Below are positions 32,652 to 40,927 of a stretch of 64,000 bases of DNA, piece after piece. The DNA lies in the NCBI GenBank assembly GCA_016213105.1, contig JACRBN010000011.1:1-64000 (forward strand), read 5' to 3'. This stretch comes from Chloroflexota bacterium (lineage in GTDB: Bacteria; Chloroflexota; Anaerolineae; Anaerolineales; Villigracilaceae). Position numbers and translations under genes: made by a program. The notes under the pieces were generated by a model. The model saw only the letters and a program-made list of their open reading frames with translations. It searched no databases and had not been told where the DNA came from. Position 1 is the first letter of the stretch. Every line of letters begins with the position of its first letter.

Positions 32652-34850
32652 ATGAAAACCCATCCAAATACAAACATTTTTCGTCAAGAATTGCCAAAAA
32701 TCCTGTTGGTGCTGGGGGTGATCGTTTCCCTCTTTGCCCCGAGTCTTTCGGCGCTGGCCCAAAAGCCCGCCATCCAAACGGAAGGGATCCTGGCTCCCCT
32801 GGCCTCCCAACTGTCCTGGAACGATCTTGGCAAGGCCGAGCGTTCCTTCGCGGTGAACGGTGAGACGGTCACCCTGCCTGGGAACGCCTATCGCGCCATC
32901 GAGGAATTCAACCTCGACGGGCGGGACGACATTGCCGATTATTATGCCACCCCGTCCATGGAGGAAAGGGGCTGGAAGGAAGTCAGTTCCGAGCCGCAGG
33001 CCAACGGCGTCACTTCCATTTATTTTCACGACAGCGGGATTTTCGCTGCGGTGGAATTCGTCGGCTGTGACGATAACCCGGCGCTGGCCTGTCTGACGGT
33101 GTGGGCAAGCGAACCGACCGACCTGGTTCCGCAGATCAGCAAGCCCGAGCCTGAACCCCTGGCGGTGACCTTCGTCAAGACCTATCCCACGAACGGTGCG
33201 GTGGGCATCTCCTCGAAGCCCACCTTGACCTGGGCGGCCTATACGGGTTCCAAATTCAGCCATTACCGCTATTGCGTCGATCAAATCAACAATGCGCAAT
33301 GCGACGCCACGGGCGGCTGGACCTCCATTTGGAGCGGCACCAGTGTGGCCGTGACCCTGTCCGTGAACAATGTGTATTACTGGCAGATCGAGGCGGTTCT
33401 CACCGATAGCAGCAAGGTCGGCGCGGACAGCGGGACCTGGTGGGCGTTCAGCACGGGCAGCGGCACCGCCACCCCGACCGGTACGATCACCCGCACCCCG
33501 ACCGTGACCGGGACCCCGACCAAGACCGCCACACCCACAAAGACAGCCACCCCGACCCTGCCGCCTTCCCCGCCGGTTGCCTTCGTCAAGACGCTGCCGG
33601 CGGATATGTCCATCCAGCAGCCGACGACGCCTGTGCTGGCCTGGGGTTCGAGCACGTATGCCACGAGCTATTCCTACTGCATCGATACCGTTGATAACAA
33701 TCTCTGCGACACCAACTGGGTCAGCAACGGAGCGTCCACCTTCGTCACCTTGGTGGGCGGTTTGACTCCCAATTACACGTATTACTGGCAGGTGCGAGCC
33801 ACCAATCCCCAGGGCACCGTGGAAGGCAACGGGACGAACGTGTGGTGGGAATTCACCACGATCAGCGGGCCACCCAACGACACGATCAATACCGCAGCGA
33901 ATATGCCTGTCGCGCCTCCGTACCAATACATCCTGAATACATCCTCAGCCACGGTCGATAACGGGACGGCCAATTCCTGCTCCAACGGTCTGGGCTTCGC
34001 CTCGGTCTGGTACAAATATTCGGCCACCAACAACCGCAAGATCTATCTCGACACCTTCGGCACCAATTATGATACCTTCATTGCGGTGTGGTTGAAGAAC
34101 CCGGACGAGTCTCTGACCCTGCTGACCTGCAATGACAACGCTTCCGGGACGAACCAGTCTGCTGTGAACTTGACGGTGACCAATACCGGCATCTATTACA
34201 TCCAGGTGGCGCAGAAGAATCCGAACACCACTCCTCTTGTGGCGCCCGGCGGCACTCTGAAATTCCACGTCAAGAACTTCTCGGATGTGTCTGGTAACAG
34301 TCCCTTCTGGCCTTACATCGAGGGCATCTATGCGGCCAATATCACGGGTGGATGCGCCGCCAGCCCAACCCTGATGTACTGCCCGACCCAGAATGTGACC
34401 CGCGCCGAGATGGCGGTTTTCCTCCTCACGGCAATCGAAGGCGGGGGCTACACTCCGCCCGCCGTGGGCGCCAGCTCGGGCTTCAATGATGTTCCCACCA
34501 GCAGCCCGTTTGCGCCGTGGATCAAGGAATTGGCAGCCCGCGGGATCGTCACTGGCTGCGGCGGTGGAAATTACTGCCCCGACGTTGCGGTGACCCGTGC
34601 CCAGATGGCGGTCTTCCTGTTGGTCGGTCTTAACGGCAGCGGATATACACCGCCTGCGGTGGGTGCCAGCACCGGCTTTGCGGATGTTCCCACCTCTCAT
34701 ATGTTTGCGGCATGGATCAAGGAACTGGCTGCCCAGGGAATTACCGGTGGCTGCGATGCCACACCAAATTACTGCCCGGACGCCAACGTCACCCGCGAGC
34801 AGATGGCGGTCTTCCTGAGTGTTACCTTCAGCATTCCAACAAAGCCATAA
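32652..34850 (+). CDS. exported SLH-domain protein with Thr-Pro linker
   Basis: 732 residues. A signal peptide (about 1-36, ending LSALAQ) leads to a domain of about 130 residues, two fibronectin-like domains (about 170-275 and 305-400) with the repeated YYWQI/YYWQV and CDTN patterns, separated by a Thr/Pro-rich linker (TPTKTATPTKTATPT). A PPC-like domain (about 415-540, SVWYKYSATNNRKIYLDTFGTNYDTFIAVW read in parts) follows. Three SLH repeats end the protein (541-732), each with FNDVP or FADVP, IKELAARGIVTGC and VTRAQMAVFLL, and with a Cys pair (TGC...YCP) per repeat. It should sit on the cell surface. The next gene encodes a paralogue. Confidence 0.85.
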   Translation: MKTHPNTNIFRQELPKILLVLGVIVSLFAPSLSALAQKPAIQTEGILAPLASQLSWNDLGKAERSFAVNGETVTLPGNAYRAIEEFNLDGRDDIADYYATPSMEERGWKEVSSEPQANGVTSIYFHDSGIFAAVEFVGCDDNPALACLTVWASEPTDLVPQISKPEPEPLAVTFVKTYPTNGAVGISSKPTLTWAAYTGSKFSHYRYCVDQINNAQCDATGGWTSIWSGTSVAVTLSVNNVYYWQIEAVLTDSSKVGADSGTWWAFSTGSGTATPTGTITRTPTVTGTPTKTATPTKTATPTLPPSPPVAFVKTLPADMSIQQPTTPVLAWGSSTYATSYSYCIDTVDNNLCDTNWVSNGASTFVTLVGGLTPNYTYYWQVRATNPQGTVEGNGTNVWWEFTTISGPPNDTINTAANMPVAPPYQYILNTSSATVDNGTANSCSNGLGFASVWYKYSATNNRKIYLDTFGTNYDTFIAVWLKNPDESLTLLTCNDNASGTNQSAVNLTVTNTGIYYIQVAQKNPNTTPLVAPGGTLKFHVKNFSDVSGNSPFWPYIEGIYAANITGGCAASPTLMYCPTQNVTRAEMAVFLLTAIEGGGYTPPAVGASSGFNDVPTSSPFAPWIKELAARGIVTGCGGGNYCPDVAVTRAQMAVFLLVGLNGSGYTPPAVGASTGFADVPTSHMFAAWIKELAAQGITGGCDATPNYCPDANVTREQMAVFLSVTFSIPTKP

Positions 34851-34900
34851 CCGTTCATCCAGTTTTGGGCGCTCGCGCGCCAGCGATAACGGAACCAGCC

Positions 34901-34938
34901 TCCCGCCTCGAAAATGATCTTCGAGGCGGGAATTTTTT
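34901..34938 (+). terminator. intrinsic terminator after the first SLH gene
   Basis: TCCCGCCTCGAA / TTCGAGGCGGGA stem of 12 bp, followed by ATTTTTTA. It lies about 50 nt after the stop codon. Confidence 0.88.
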
Positions 34939-35037
34939 ACCTCCCAGGGCTGGCGGCTCAAAATGGGAAGCCCGCCAGATGAGAATCCCGCGGGCATTTG
35001 ATATGGAATTGATAACCCCTCCTGGTTATCGAAAAAG

Positions 35038-35043
35038 TATAAT
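35038..35043 (+). promoter_or_regulatory. -10 element of the second SLH gene
   Basis: TATAAT about 49 nt before the ATG at 35092; a GAAAGGAAAA ribosome site lies between. No convincing -35 at the usual distance. Confidence 0.45.
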
Positions 35044-35091
35044 TCCCGTCAATCCATATTATTGTTGCGAACCCTCGAAAGGAAAACGCCC

Positions 35092-37950
35092 ATGAAGACA
35101 ACCGGAATACTTTGGAAACGTATCTTTTCGTTCATGGTCTTAATTTTTATGGCCTTGACGATTGTACAGCCGTTGGCGCCCGTCAGCGCACAAGCACAGG
35201 CCCAGGCCCCCGACGGTCCGCAGCCAATTACGATTCAGCCCGTAAAGGTTGGCGTCAGCCTGCCGCGGGATCCATCCACCCTTCCGACTGAAGTGGCTGC
35301 TCCGCAACAGACCGATCCCCCCGCCGCAAGCGTGCCTGGGGCGATGCCCGCCCCACTCGCAATTTGGGATGGCCTAACCAACCAGGATAACCTGTCGCCG
35401 GTGGGAACGGGTCAATTGGTCATTCCACCCGATGCCAACGGCGATATTGGACCGAGCCACTATATCCAGGTGGTGAATAATCTTTTCAGGGTGTATAGTC
35501 CAACCACTGGCGGCACGTTGGAACTCTATCGGCGGATCAGCGACCTGTTTGCAGGCTTTGGCGGCCTGTGTGAAACCAATGACGAAGGTTCGCCCATTGT
35601 CCTGTACGATCACCTGTCCGATCGCTGGATAATCAGCCAGATGGCCCGGGATATCTCAGCCCCGGATTTCGAGTATCACCAATGCGTCGCAGTTTCCATG
35701 ACCCCCGACCCGGTATCTGACGCATGGTATTTGTATGATTACCAGATCACCACCACCAGCGCCGATTTGTACATCAACCCGAAATTGGCAGTCTGGACGA
35801 ATGGCTATTACATGTCGGTCGACCAATGGAAATATAACGCTGCCACCAGTAGTTGGAGCGCGGCTGGGCAGGGCGTGGCGGTATTCGAACGTCCCAGAAT
35901 GCTGGTGGGACAAAATGCACGCATTATCTATTTCGACCTGAAAAATTCCAACCCCGAACTGTCGAAAATGATTCCCGTGGATCTGGATGGTTTCCCGCCC
36001 CTGGCGGGGACGCCAGGTTATTTTGTTCAGGTCGATGACGATGGACGCGGCGCGCCGGCCGATCAAATCCGCATTTGGCAAATGGACGTGAACTGGGACA
36101 ATGAGTTTGCCGCCTGGGGCGAAGCAAAGAATCTACCCGTCAGCAGCTTTGATTCCAAGTTTACCTGTAATACCACCACCTTTACGTATGATTGTATTCC
36201 CCAGGTGGGAGCCACCGCGAGTCAATACCTGGATGTGCTCTCGGAGCGCCTGATGTATCGCGCGCAATATCGCTACCAGGACGGGGCCGAACACATGATC
36301 CTCAATCACACCGTGGATACGGGAACGGATCATGCCGGTGTGCGCTGGTATCACCTGAAAACAGATGCCCTGGCCGAATGGAGCGTGGCCGACCAGGGTA
36401 CCTATGCCCCGGATGCGCATCATCGTTGGCTGGGCAGCGCCGCCATGGATGCGAGCGGCAATATTGCCGTCGGCTATTCGATTGCCAGCGCCACGCTTAA
36501 GCCCTCCATCCGCTACGCCGGGCGCCTGGCTGCGGACCCGGCCGGTCAACTTTCACAGGGCGAAGTCACGGTTGTGGCTGGCACAGGCATCCAGACCGAT
36601 GCGTCCAGCCGTTGGGGCAACTATAGTTCGATGGTGGTCGACCCGATCGATCAGTGTACGTTCTGGTATACCAACGAATACTACCTTTCAGGGGGCGGGG
36701 CGATGGACTGGCGCACCAAGATCGCCAAATTCAATTTTGGGGCGGGCACCTGCACCACCCCGGCGATCACCACCATCAGCGGAACTGTGTACGATGCGTT
36801 GACGAACCAGCCCATTGTGGGCGCCCTCGTGAGCACCAATACGGGTTATACCGCCGTCACGGGTTTGGACGGCATCTATACCCTCAAGAACATGCCTTCC
36901 AACCAGGTGACGGTCACAGCCTCCGCGACCGAACACGTTCCCTCCGTGAAGACCGCCACCCCGCCCGCGATCTCGGTGGATTTCTACCTGTCCAGATCCG
37001 AGGACGATTTCGATGGCGCCCTGGTCATTGCGGATATACCGTACCTGGACATGGCCGATACCACCATCGCATCCTCGGCTGATGATGATCCGACCATTGC
37101 CAATTGCGGACTGGGTAAGGGGAGCGCCACCCTTTGGTATAAGTTTACTCCTTCGGATAATCAGTCCGTATATCTTGACACCCTGGGTTCGAGTTACGAT
37201 ACTTTCATCGCGGTCTGGACCGGTCTCCGTGGGAGTTTCACCCCCATCGTATGCAATAACGACTCGGGCAGCGTCAAACAATCCTCCCTCTCCTTCCCGG
37301 CCCTTGCGGGTACCACCTACTATGTCGAAGTTGGCCAGGCAACCACCATCGCGCCGATTGGAGGAGACCTGGTTTTTCATGCCACCACCTTCTCAGATGT
37401 GAAGGGTAATAACTGGGCCTGGCGGTTCGTGGAGGGCCTGTATAACGCCCAGGTGACCGGCGGCTGCGGCGCGAATCCCTTGAAGTATTGCCCCGACGCG
37501 ATCGTTACGCGCGAACAAATGGCTGTCTTCATCCTGCGCGCAAAGTATGGGTCCACCTACTCGCCACCCCCAGTGGGGCTCAGCACTGGTTTTGCCGATG
37601 TTCCCATCACCAGCGGCTTCGCAGCCTGGATCAAGGAACTGGCCGCCCAGGGCATCACGGGCGGATGCGGCGGTGAAAATTACTGCCCGAAAAACCCCGT
37701 CACACGGGAACAGATGGCTGTCTTCCTATTGCGCGCCAAATACGGCACAACCTTCGTGCCCAGTGATCCCATCGGTGTGTTTGCGGATGTCCCCACCACC
37801 AGCGGGTTCGCGCGCTGGATCGAGAAACTGGCCGAGGATGGCATCACGGGCGGCTGCGGTGGTGAGAACTACTGCCCCAAGACGGGTGTGACGCGCGCCC
37901 AAATGGCGGTGTTCCTCGACAAGACCTTCGATATTCCACTCCTGCCATAG
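35092..37950 (+). CDS. large exported SLH-domain protein
   Basis: 952 residues. Signal peptide about 1-34 (ending PVSAQAQ). Residues 90-560 form a domain of unknown fold, with DANGDIGPSHYIQVVNN, SDRWIISQMA, WYLYDYQI and HHRWLGSAAMDASGNIAVGYS, that reads like a beta-propeller or catalytic-like surface domain seen in secreted proteins of this group. A carboxypeptidase-regulatory-like beta sandwich (about 562-640, ISGTVYDALTNQPIVGALVS) and a PPC-like domain (645-760, LYLDTLGSSYDTFIAVW-like strands) follow, then three SLH repeats (765-952) with a Cys pair in each. It is a paralogue in its C-terminal half of the preceding gene. Function likely at the cell surface; substrate unknown. ATG follows GAAAGGAAAA. 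Confidence 0.82.
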   Translation: MKTTGILWKRIFSFMVLIFMALTIVQPLAPVSAQAQAQAPDGPQPITIQPVKVGVSLPRDPSTLPTEVAAPQQTDPPAASVPGAMPAPLAIWDGLTNQDNLSPVGTGQLVIPPDANGDIGPSHYIQVVNNLFRVYSPTTGGTLELYRRISDLFAGFGGLCETNDEGSPIVLYDHLSDRWIISQMARDISAPDFEYHQCVAVSMTPDPVSDAWYLYDYQITTTSADLYINPKLAVWTNGYYMSVDQWKYNAATSSWSAAGQGVAVFERPRMLVGQNARIIYFDLKNSNPELSKMIPVDLDGFPPLAGTPGYFVQVDDDGRGAPADQIRIWQMDVNWDNEFAAWGEAKNLPVSSFDSKFTCNTTTFTYDCIPQVGATASQYLDVLSERLMYRAQYRYQDGAEHMILNHTVDTGTDHAGVRWYHLKTDALAEWSVADQGTYAPDAHHRWLGSAAMDASGNIAVGYSIASATLKPSIRYAGRLAADPAGQLSQGEVTVVAGTGIQTDASSRWGNYSSMVVDPIDQCTFWYTNEYYLSGGGAMDWRTKIAKFNFGAGTCTTPAITTISGTVYDALTNQPIVGALVSTNTGYTAVTGLDGIYTLKNMPSNQVTVTASATEHVPSVKTATPPAISVDFYLSRSEDDFDGALVIADIPYLDMADTTIASSADDDPTIANCGLGKGSATLWYKFTPSDNQSVYLDTLGSSYDTFIAVWTGLRGSFTPIVCNNDSGSVKQSSLSFPALAGTTYYVEVGQATTIAPIGGDLVFHATTFSDVKGNNWAWRFVEGLYNAQVTGGCGANPLKYCPDAIVTREQMAVFILRAKYGSTYSPPPVGLSTGFADVPITSGFAAWIKELAAQGITGGCGGENYCPKNPVTREQMAVFLLRAKYGTTFVPSDPIGVFADVPTTSGFARWIEKLAEDGITGGCGGENYCPKTGVTRAQMAVFLDKTFDIPLLP

Positions 37951-37976
37951 GGCCCGCCCCAATTCCATGTTTTCGC

Positions 37977-38009
37977 CTCCCGCCGCCATTCCTGGCGGCG
38001 GGAGTTTTT
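37977..38009 (+). terminator. intrinsic terminator after the second SLH gene
   Basis: CTCCCGCCGCCA / TGGCGGCGGGAG stem of 12 bp, 4-nt loop, followed by TTTTTG. Confidence 0.9.
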
Positions 38010-38034
38010 GAAAGCGGCTGGCAGGTTCATGGCG

Positions 38035-38185
38035 TATAATATGGTACCCACGGTCAAAAAGCGCGCATTCCCCTCTCCAAAAAGGCGCAGGTTTTGGCCG
38101 CGCTGGGCCTGATGACGCGGCGCTTTTGCGCCCTCATTAGAATCCCCGCAGGTGCGCCTGCCATTTTCCATGCAGTGAGGTTCCA
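38035..38185 (+). promoter_or_regulatory. -10 element and 145-nt leader of the sugar operon
   Basis: TATAAT at 38035-38040 is followed by a leader of about 145 nt before the TTG start at 38186. The leader contains a GGCGC / GCGCC-type stem with GGCGCTTTTGCGCC near 38118-38135, which could be an attenuator. No riboswitch class is recognised. Confidence 0.4.
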
Positions 38186-39325
38186 TTGGATTCCATTCAA
38201 TTGTTCGTGCCCACCTTCCGCGTCGACGAGACGTTGGCTGAAATCCGCGAATGTCTCGAAAAGGGCTGGACGGGACTTGGGTTCAAGACGGTCCAGTTCG
38301 AGAAGGCCTGGAGCGAGTACACCGGGCTGCCCCATGCGCATTTCCTGGACTCAGCCACTTCGGGCTTGAACCTGGCCGTCAAATTGTTCAAGCTTCAGGG
38401 TGGCTGGCAGGCGGGGGATGAGGTCATCACCACGCCCCTGACCTTTGTCTCCACCAATCACGCCATCCTGCACGAGGGGCTGACGCCCGTCTTCGCCGAC
38501 GTGGATGAGATGCTCTGCCTCGACCCCGACTCGCTCCTCAGCCGCATCACCGAGCGCACGCGCGCGGTCATCTTCGTCGGGCTGGGCGGCAACATCGGAC
38601 AACTTCCGCGCATTGTGGACATCTGCCGCGAGCGCAACCTCAAATTGATCCTGGACGCGGCCCACATGACGGGCACCTTCCACAAGGATGGACGGCACGT
38701 CGGGTGCGAGTCGGACGTGAGCGTCTTCAGCTTTCAGGCGGTCAAGAACCTGCCGACCGCCGACTCGGGCATGATCTGCTTTCGCGACCCCGAGCTGGAC
38801 CGCGAGGTGCGCAAGTGGACCTGGCTGGGCATCAACAAGGATACCTACACCCGCACGCTCGAAAAGGAAGGCACCTACCGCTGGTATTACGACGTGGAGC
38901 ACGTCGGCTACAAGTATCACGGCAACTCCATCATGGCGGCCATCGGGCTGGTGGCCATCAAATACGTGGACGAGGACAACGCCTACCGCCGTCAGATCGC
39001 GGCCTGGTACGATGAGGCCTTCCAGGTTGAGCCGCGCGTCCGGCCGGTGCGCATGTCCGCAGACTGCACCCCGTCGCGGCACCTGTACCAGGTGCTGATC
39101 GAGAACCGCGACCTGGGCATGGCCTACCTGAACGAACACGGCATTTACCCCGGCGTGCATTACCGCGACAATACCGTGTACAAGATGTACGAGTACGCAA
39201 AGGGCACCTGTCCCAACTCACACAGCGCCAGCGACCGCATCATCTCCCTGCCCATCCACCTGCGCCTGACCGAGGCGGACGTGAAGCGCGTGGCTGCCGC
39301 CTTGATCGAGTACGTGCGCAAATGA
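38186..39325 (+). CDS. DegT/DnrJ/EryC1/StrS-family sugar aminotransferase
   Basis: 379 residues. The PLP lysine is K187 in FSFQAVKNLPTADSG; D157 of LILDAAHMTG contacts the pyridine ring, and ITTPLTFVSTNHAI is the cofactor phosphate loop region. These enzymes convert 3- or 4-keto nucleotide sugars to amino sugars, for surface glycans. A TTG start is used since conservation begins at IQLFVPTF and no ATG lies nearby; a weak GTGAGG site precedes it. The stop overlaps the next gene by 4 nt. Together with the GNAT gene this could make an N-acetylated amino sugar. Confidence 0.88.
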   Translation: MDSIQLFVPTFRVDETLAEIRECLEKGWTGLGFKTVQFEKAWSEYTGLPHAHFLDSATSGLNLAVKLFKLQGGWQAGDEVITTPLTFVSTNHAILHEGLTPVFADVDEMLCLDPDSLLSRITERTRAVIFVGLGGNIGQLPRIVDICRERNLKLILDAAHMTGTFHKDGRHVGCESDVSVFSFQAVKNLPTADSGMICFRDPELDREVRKWTWLGINKDTYTRTLEKEGTYRWYYDVEHVGYKYHGNSIMAAIGLVAIKYVDEDNAYRRQIAAWYDEAFQVEPRVRPVRMSADCTPSRHLYQVLIENRDLGMAYLNEHGIYPGVHYRDNTVYKMYEYAKGTCPNSHSASDRIISLPIHLRLTEADVKRVAAALIEYVRK

Positions 39326-39828
39326 CCAAGCCGGTTGTTCAGCCCGTCGAGAGCGGGACCGTCCGCTTGCGGTTGCTGGAAGAGGCCGACCTGGAGATGA
39401 CGCTCGGGTGGCGGAATCAGGATGAGGTCCGCAAGTGGTTTTACACCAGCAATGTGCTAACCCTGGAGCAGCATCGCAACTGGGTGCTGAACTCCTATCT
39501 GCCGCGCGACAACGATTTCATCTTCGTGATCGAGTCGAAGATGGATGGCGTGCCCGTTGGGCAGATCTCCCTCTACGACATCGACTTCGGGAAACGCCGC
39601 GGCGAGTACGGCCGCCTGATGATCGGAAATCCCCTGGGCAGCCGCAAGGGTTTTGCCCGCGAGGCCACGCGCCTGATCCTGCAATTTGCCTTCGAGACGC
39701 TGGGATTGGACGAGGTGTACCTGTCCGTTATCGCCAACAACGAGCGTGCCATCGCCCTGTACAAAGCCTGCGGCTTTTCGGTCGACGGCGAGGAAGACGG
39801 CTCGCTTAAGATGAGTATCCGAAAATAA
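39322..39828 (+). CDS. GNAT N-acetyltransferase, probably acting on an amino sugar
   Basis: 168 residues. It begins with TVRLRLLEEADLEMTLGWRN, the usual start of RimJ/PseH-like GNAT enzymes, and continues to the acetyl-CoA loop LGSRKGFAREATRLIL and the final strand-helix LSVIANNERAIALYKACGF. PseH-like members N-acetylate a 4-amino nucleotide sugar, which fits its coupling to the DegT-family aminotransferase (4-nt overlap). A direct role in ribosomal protein acetylation is less likely here. It is followed by a short repeat and then the glycosyltransferase. Confidence 0.85.
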   Translation: MTKPVVQPVESGTVRLRLLEEADLEMTLGWRNQDEVRKWFYTSNVLTLEQHRNWVLNSYLPRDNDFIFVIESKMDGVPVGQISLYDIDFGKRRGEYGRLMIGNPLGSRKGFAREATRLILQFAFETLGLDEVYLSVIANNERAIALYKACGFSVDGEEDGSLKMSIRK

Positions 39829-39829
39829 G

Positions 39830-39844
39830 AGACCTGACAGGTCT
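39830..39844. repeat. AGACCTGACAGGTCT palindrome
   Basis: A 15-bp perfect palindrome with a one-base centre, 1 nt after the GNAT stop and 12 nt before the start of the next gene. This element type is frequent between genes in this group as far as I recall; no other copy was seen in the window. Confidence 0.45.
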
Positions 39845-39856
39845 GTACCCAAAACC

Positions 39857-40927
39857 ATGACCGCCCTTCGCCTTCAACTTCAAAACAAACTCCTGCAACG
39901 CATCCGCCCACCCGCGCCCGCCGACCTGCGCGTGTTCTACATCGGCGGCTACTGGCGCGGCTCGAACGACATGGTGGCCCAGATGCTGAACGGCTTGAAG
40001 GCCGCGGGCGTGACCGTGTCCGACTTCAATACCGACGAAAACCAGGCCGCCCTGGATACCGAAGGCGTCCCGTACGACCGTGGCACGTCAGGACCCGTTT
40101 GGCTGGTGCGCGAAAAGCTCTTTCCGCCCATCCTGAAATTTCGCCCGCACCTCATCATCTGCAACGCGGGCGGACTGAGCTTCCGTCCGCAGGATGCGAA
40201 GACCCTGCGCGGTTGGGGGATCAAGCTGCTCGGCATTGCCTTGAGCGATCCTGACGTGTACCAGCCGACCACCCGCAAAATTTTTACGAACTTCGACGCG
40301 ATGTACAGCAACGACTCGGCGACCGCCGAGTCGTACCGCCAGGGCGGCGTGCCAGCCTACCAAATGCCCATCGCCACCAACGATGGATTCTTCCATCCCG
40401 TGCCGCCTGCGCCCGAATACGCCTGCGAGGTGTTGCATCTCGGCGCGGCGCACCAGGACCGCATCGAGCCGGTCAAGGCGCTGGTGGAGCATTTCGACAC
40501 CCACATCCACGGCGAGAACTGGGAGAAGCACGGCATCCAAAATCGCGGACTGGTCTATGGCGGGGAGACGCTCAAGGCGTTGAACAGCGCCAGGATCACC
40601 ATCCTCTTTTCTCGCACCCCGTCCGGGCGGCAGACGATCAAGGTGGGCATCTTCGATTTTCTGGCGGCGGGGGCGCTGCTGGCCACCGAGGACTTCCCCG
40701 AGCTGCGCCAATATTTCGATGTGCAGAAGGAAATCATCGCCTTCGACGGCGTGGATGAAATGCTGGCGAAGGTCCGCTACTACCTCGACCATCCCGACGA
40801 GGCCGAGGCCATCCGCCAGGCGGGACGCGCCAAGGTGCTGGCCCGCTACACGTGGAAGCAGACCTGGCCGTGCATCCTGGCGCCCATCGTCCGCGTGCGG
40901 GGCTGGGAGGAGAAGCCGCCGCAATGA
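39857..40927 (+). CDS. glycosyltransferase with CgeB-like / family 1 C-terminal domain
   Basis: 356 residues of GT-B type. The N-terminal half has LRVFYIGGYWRGSNDMVAQML and a FDAMYSNDSATAESY region where a nucleotide-sugar-binding domain begins; the C-terminal half has the typical GRQTIKVGIFDFLAAGALLATEDFPELRQYF, with the acidic pair replaced by ED, and VRYYLDHPDEAEAIRQAGRAKVLARYTW, the helical end of Glyco_trans_1_2 domains. It should transfer a sugar in the cytoplasm. It shares ATGA with the following membrane protein gene. The donor is unknown. Confidence 0.8.
   Translation: MTALRLQLQNKLLQRIRPPAPADLRVFYIGGYWRGSNDMVAQMLNGLKAAGVTVSDFNTDENQAALDTEGVPYDRGTSGPVWLVREKLFPPILKFRPHLIICNAGGLSFRPQDAKTLRGWGIKLLGIALSDPDVYQPTTRKIFTNFDAMYSNDSATAESYRQGGVPAYQMPIATNDGFFHPVPPAPEYACEVLHLGAAHQDRIEPVKALVEHFDTHIHGENWEKHGIQNRGLVYGGETLKALNSARITILFSRTPSGRQTIKVGIFDFLAAGALLATEDFPELRQYFDVQKEIIAFDGVDEMLAKVRYYLDHPDEAEAIRQAGRAKVLARYTWKQTWPCILAPIVRVRGWEEKPPQ

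Noticed and set aside
32556-33926. 456-codon minus-strand frame across the first SLH gene
   Set aside because: Antisense to a gene with signal peptide and SLH repeats; product is compositionally biased.
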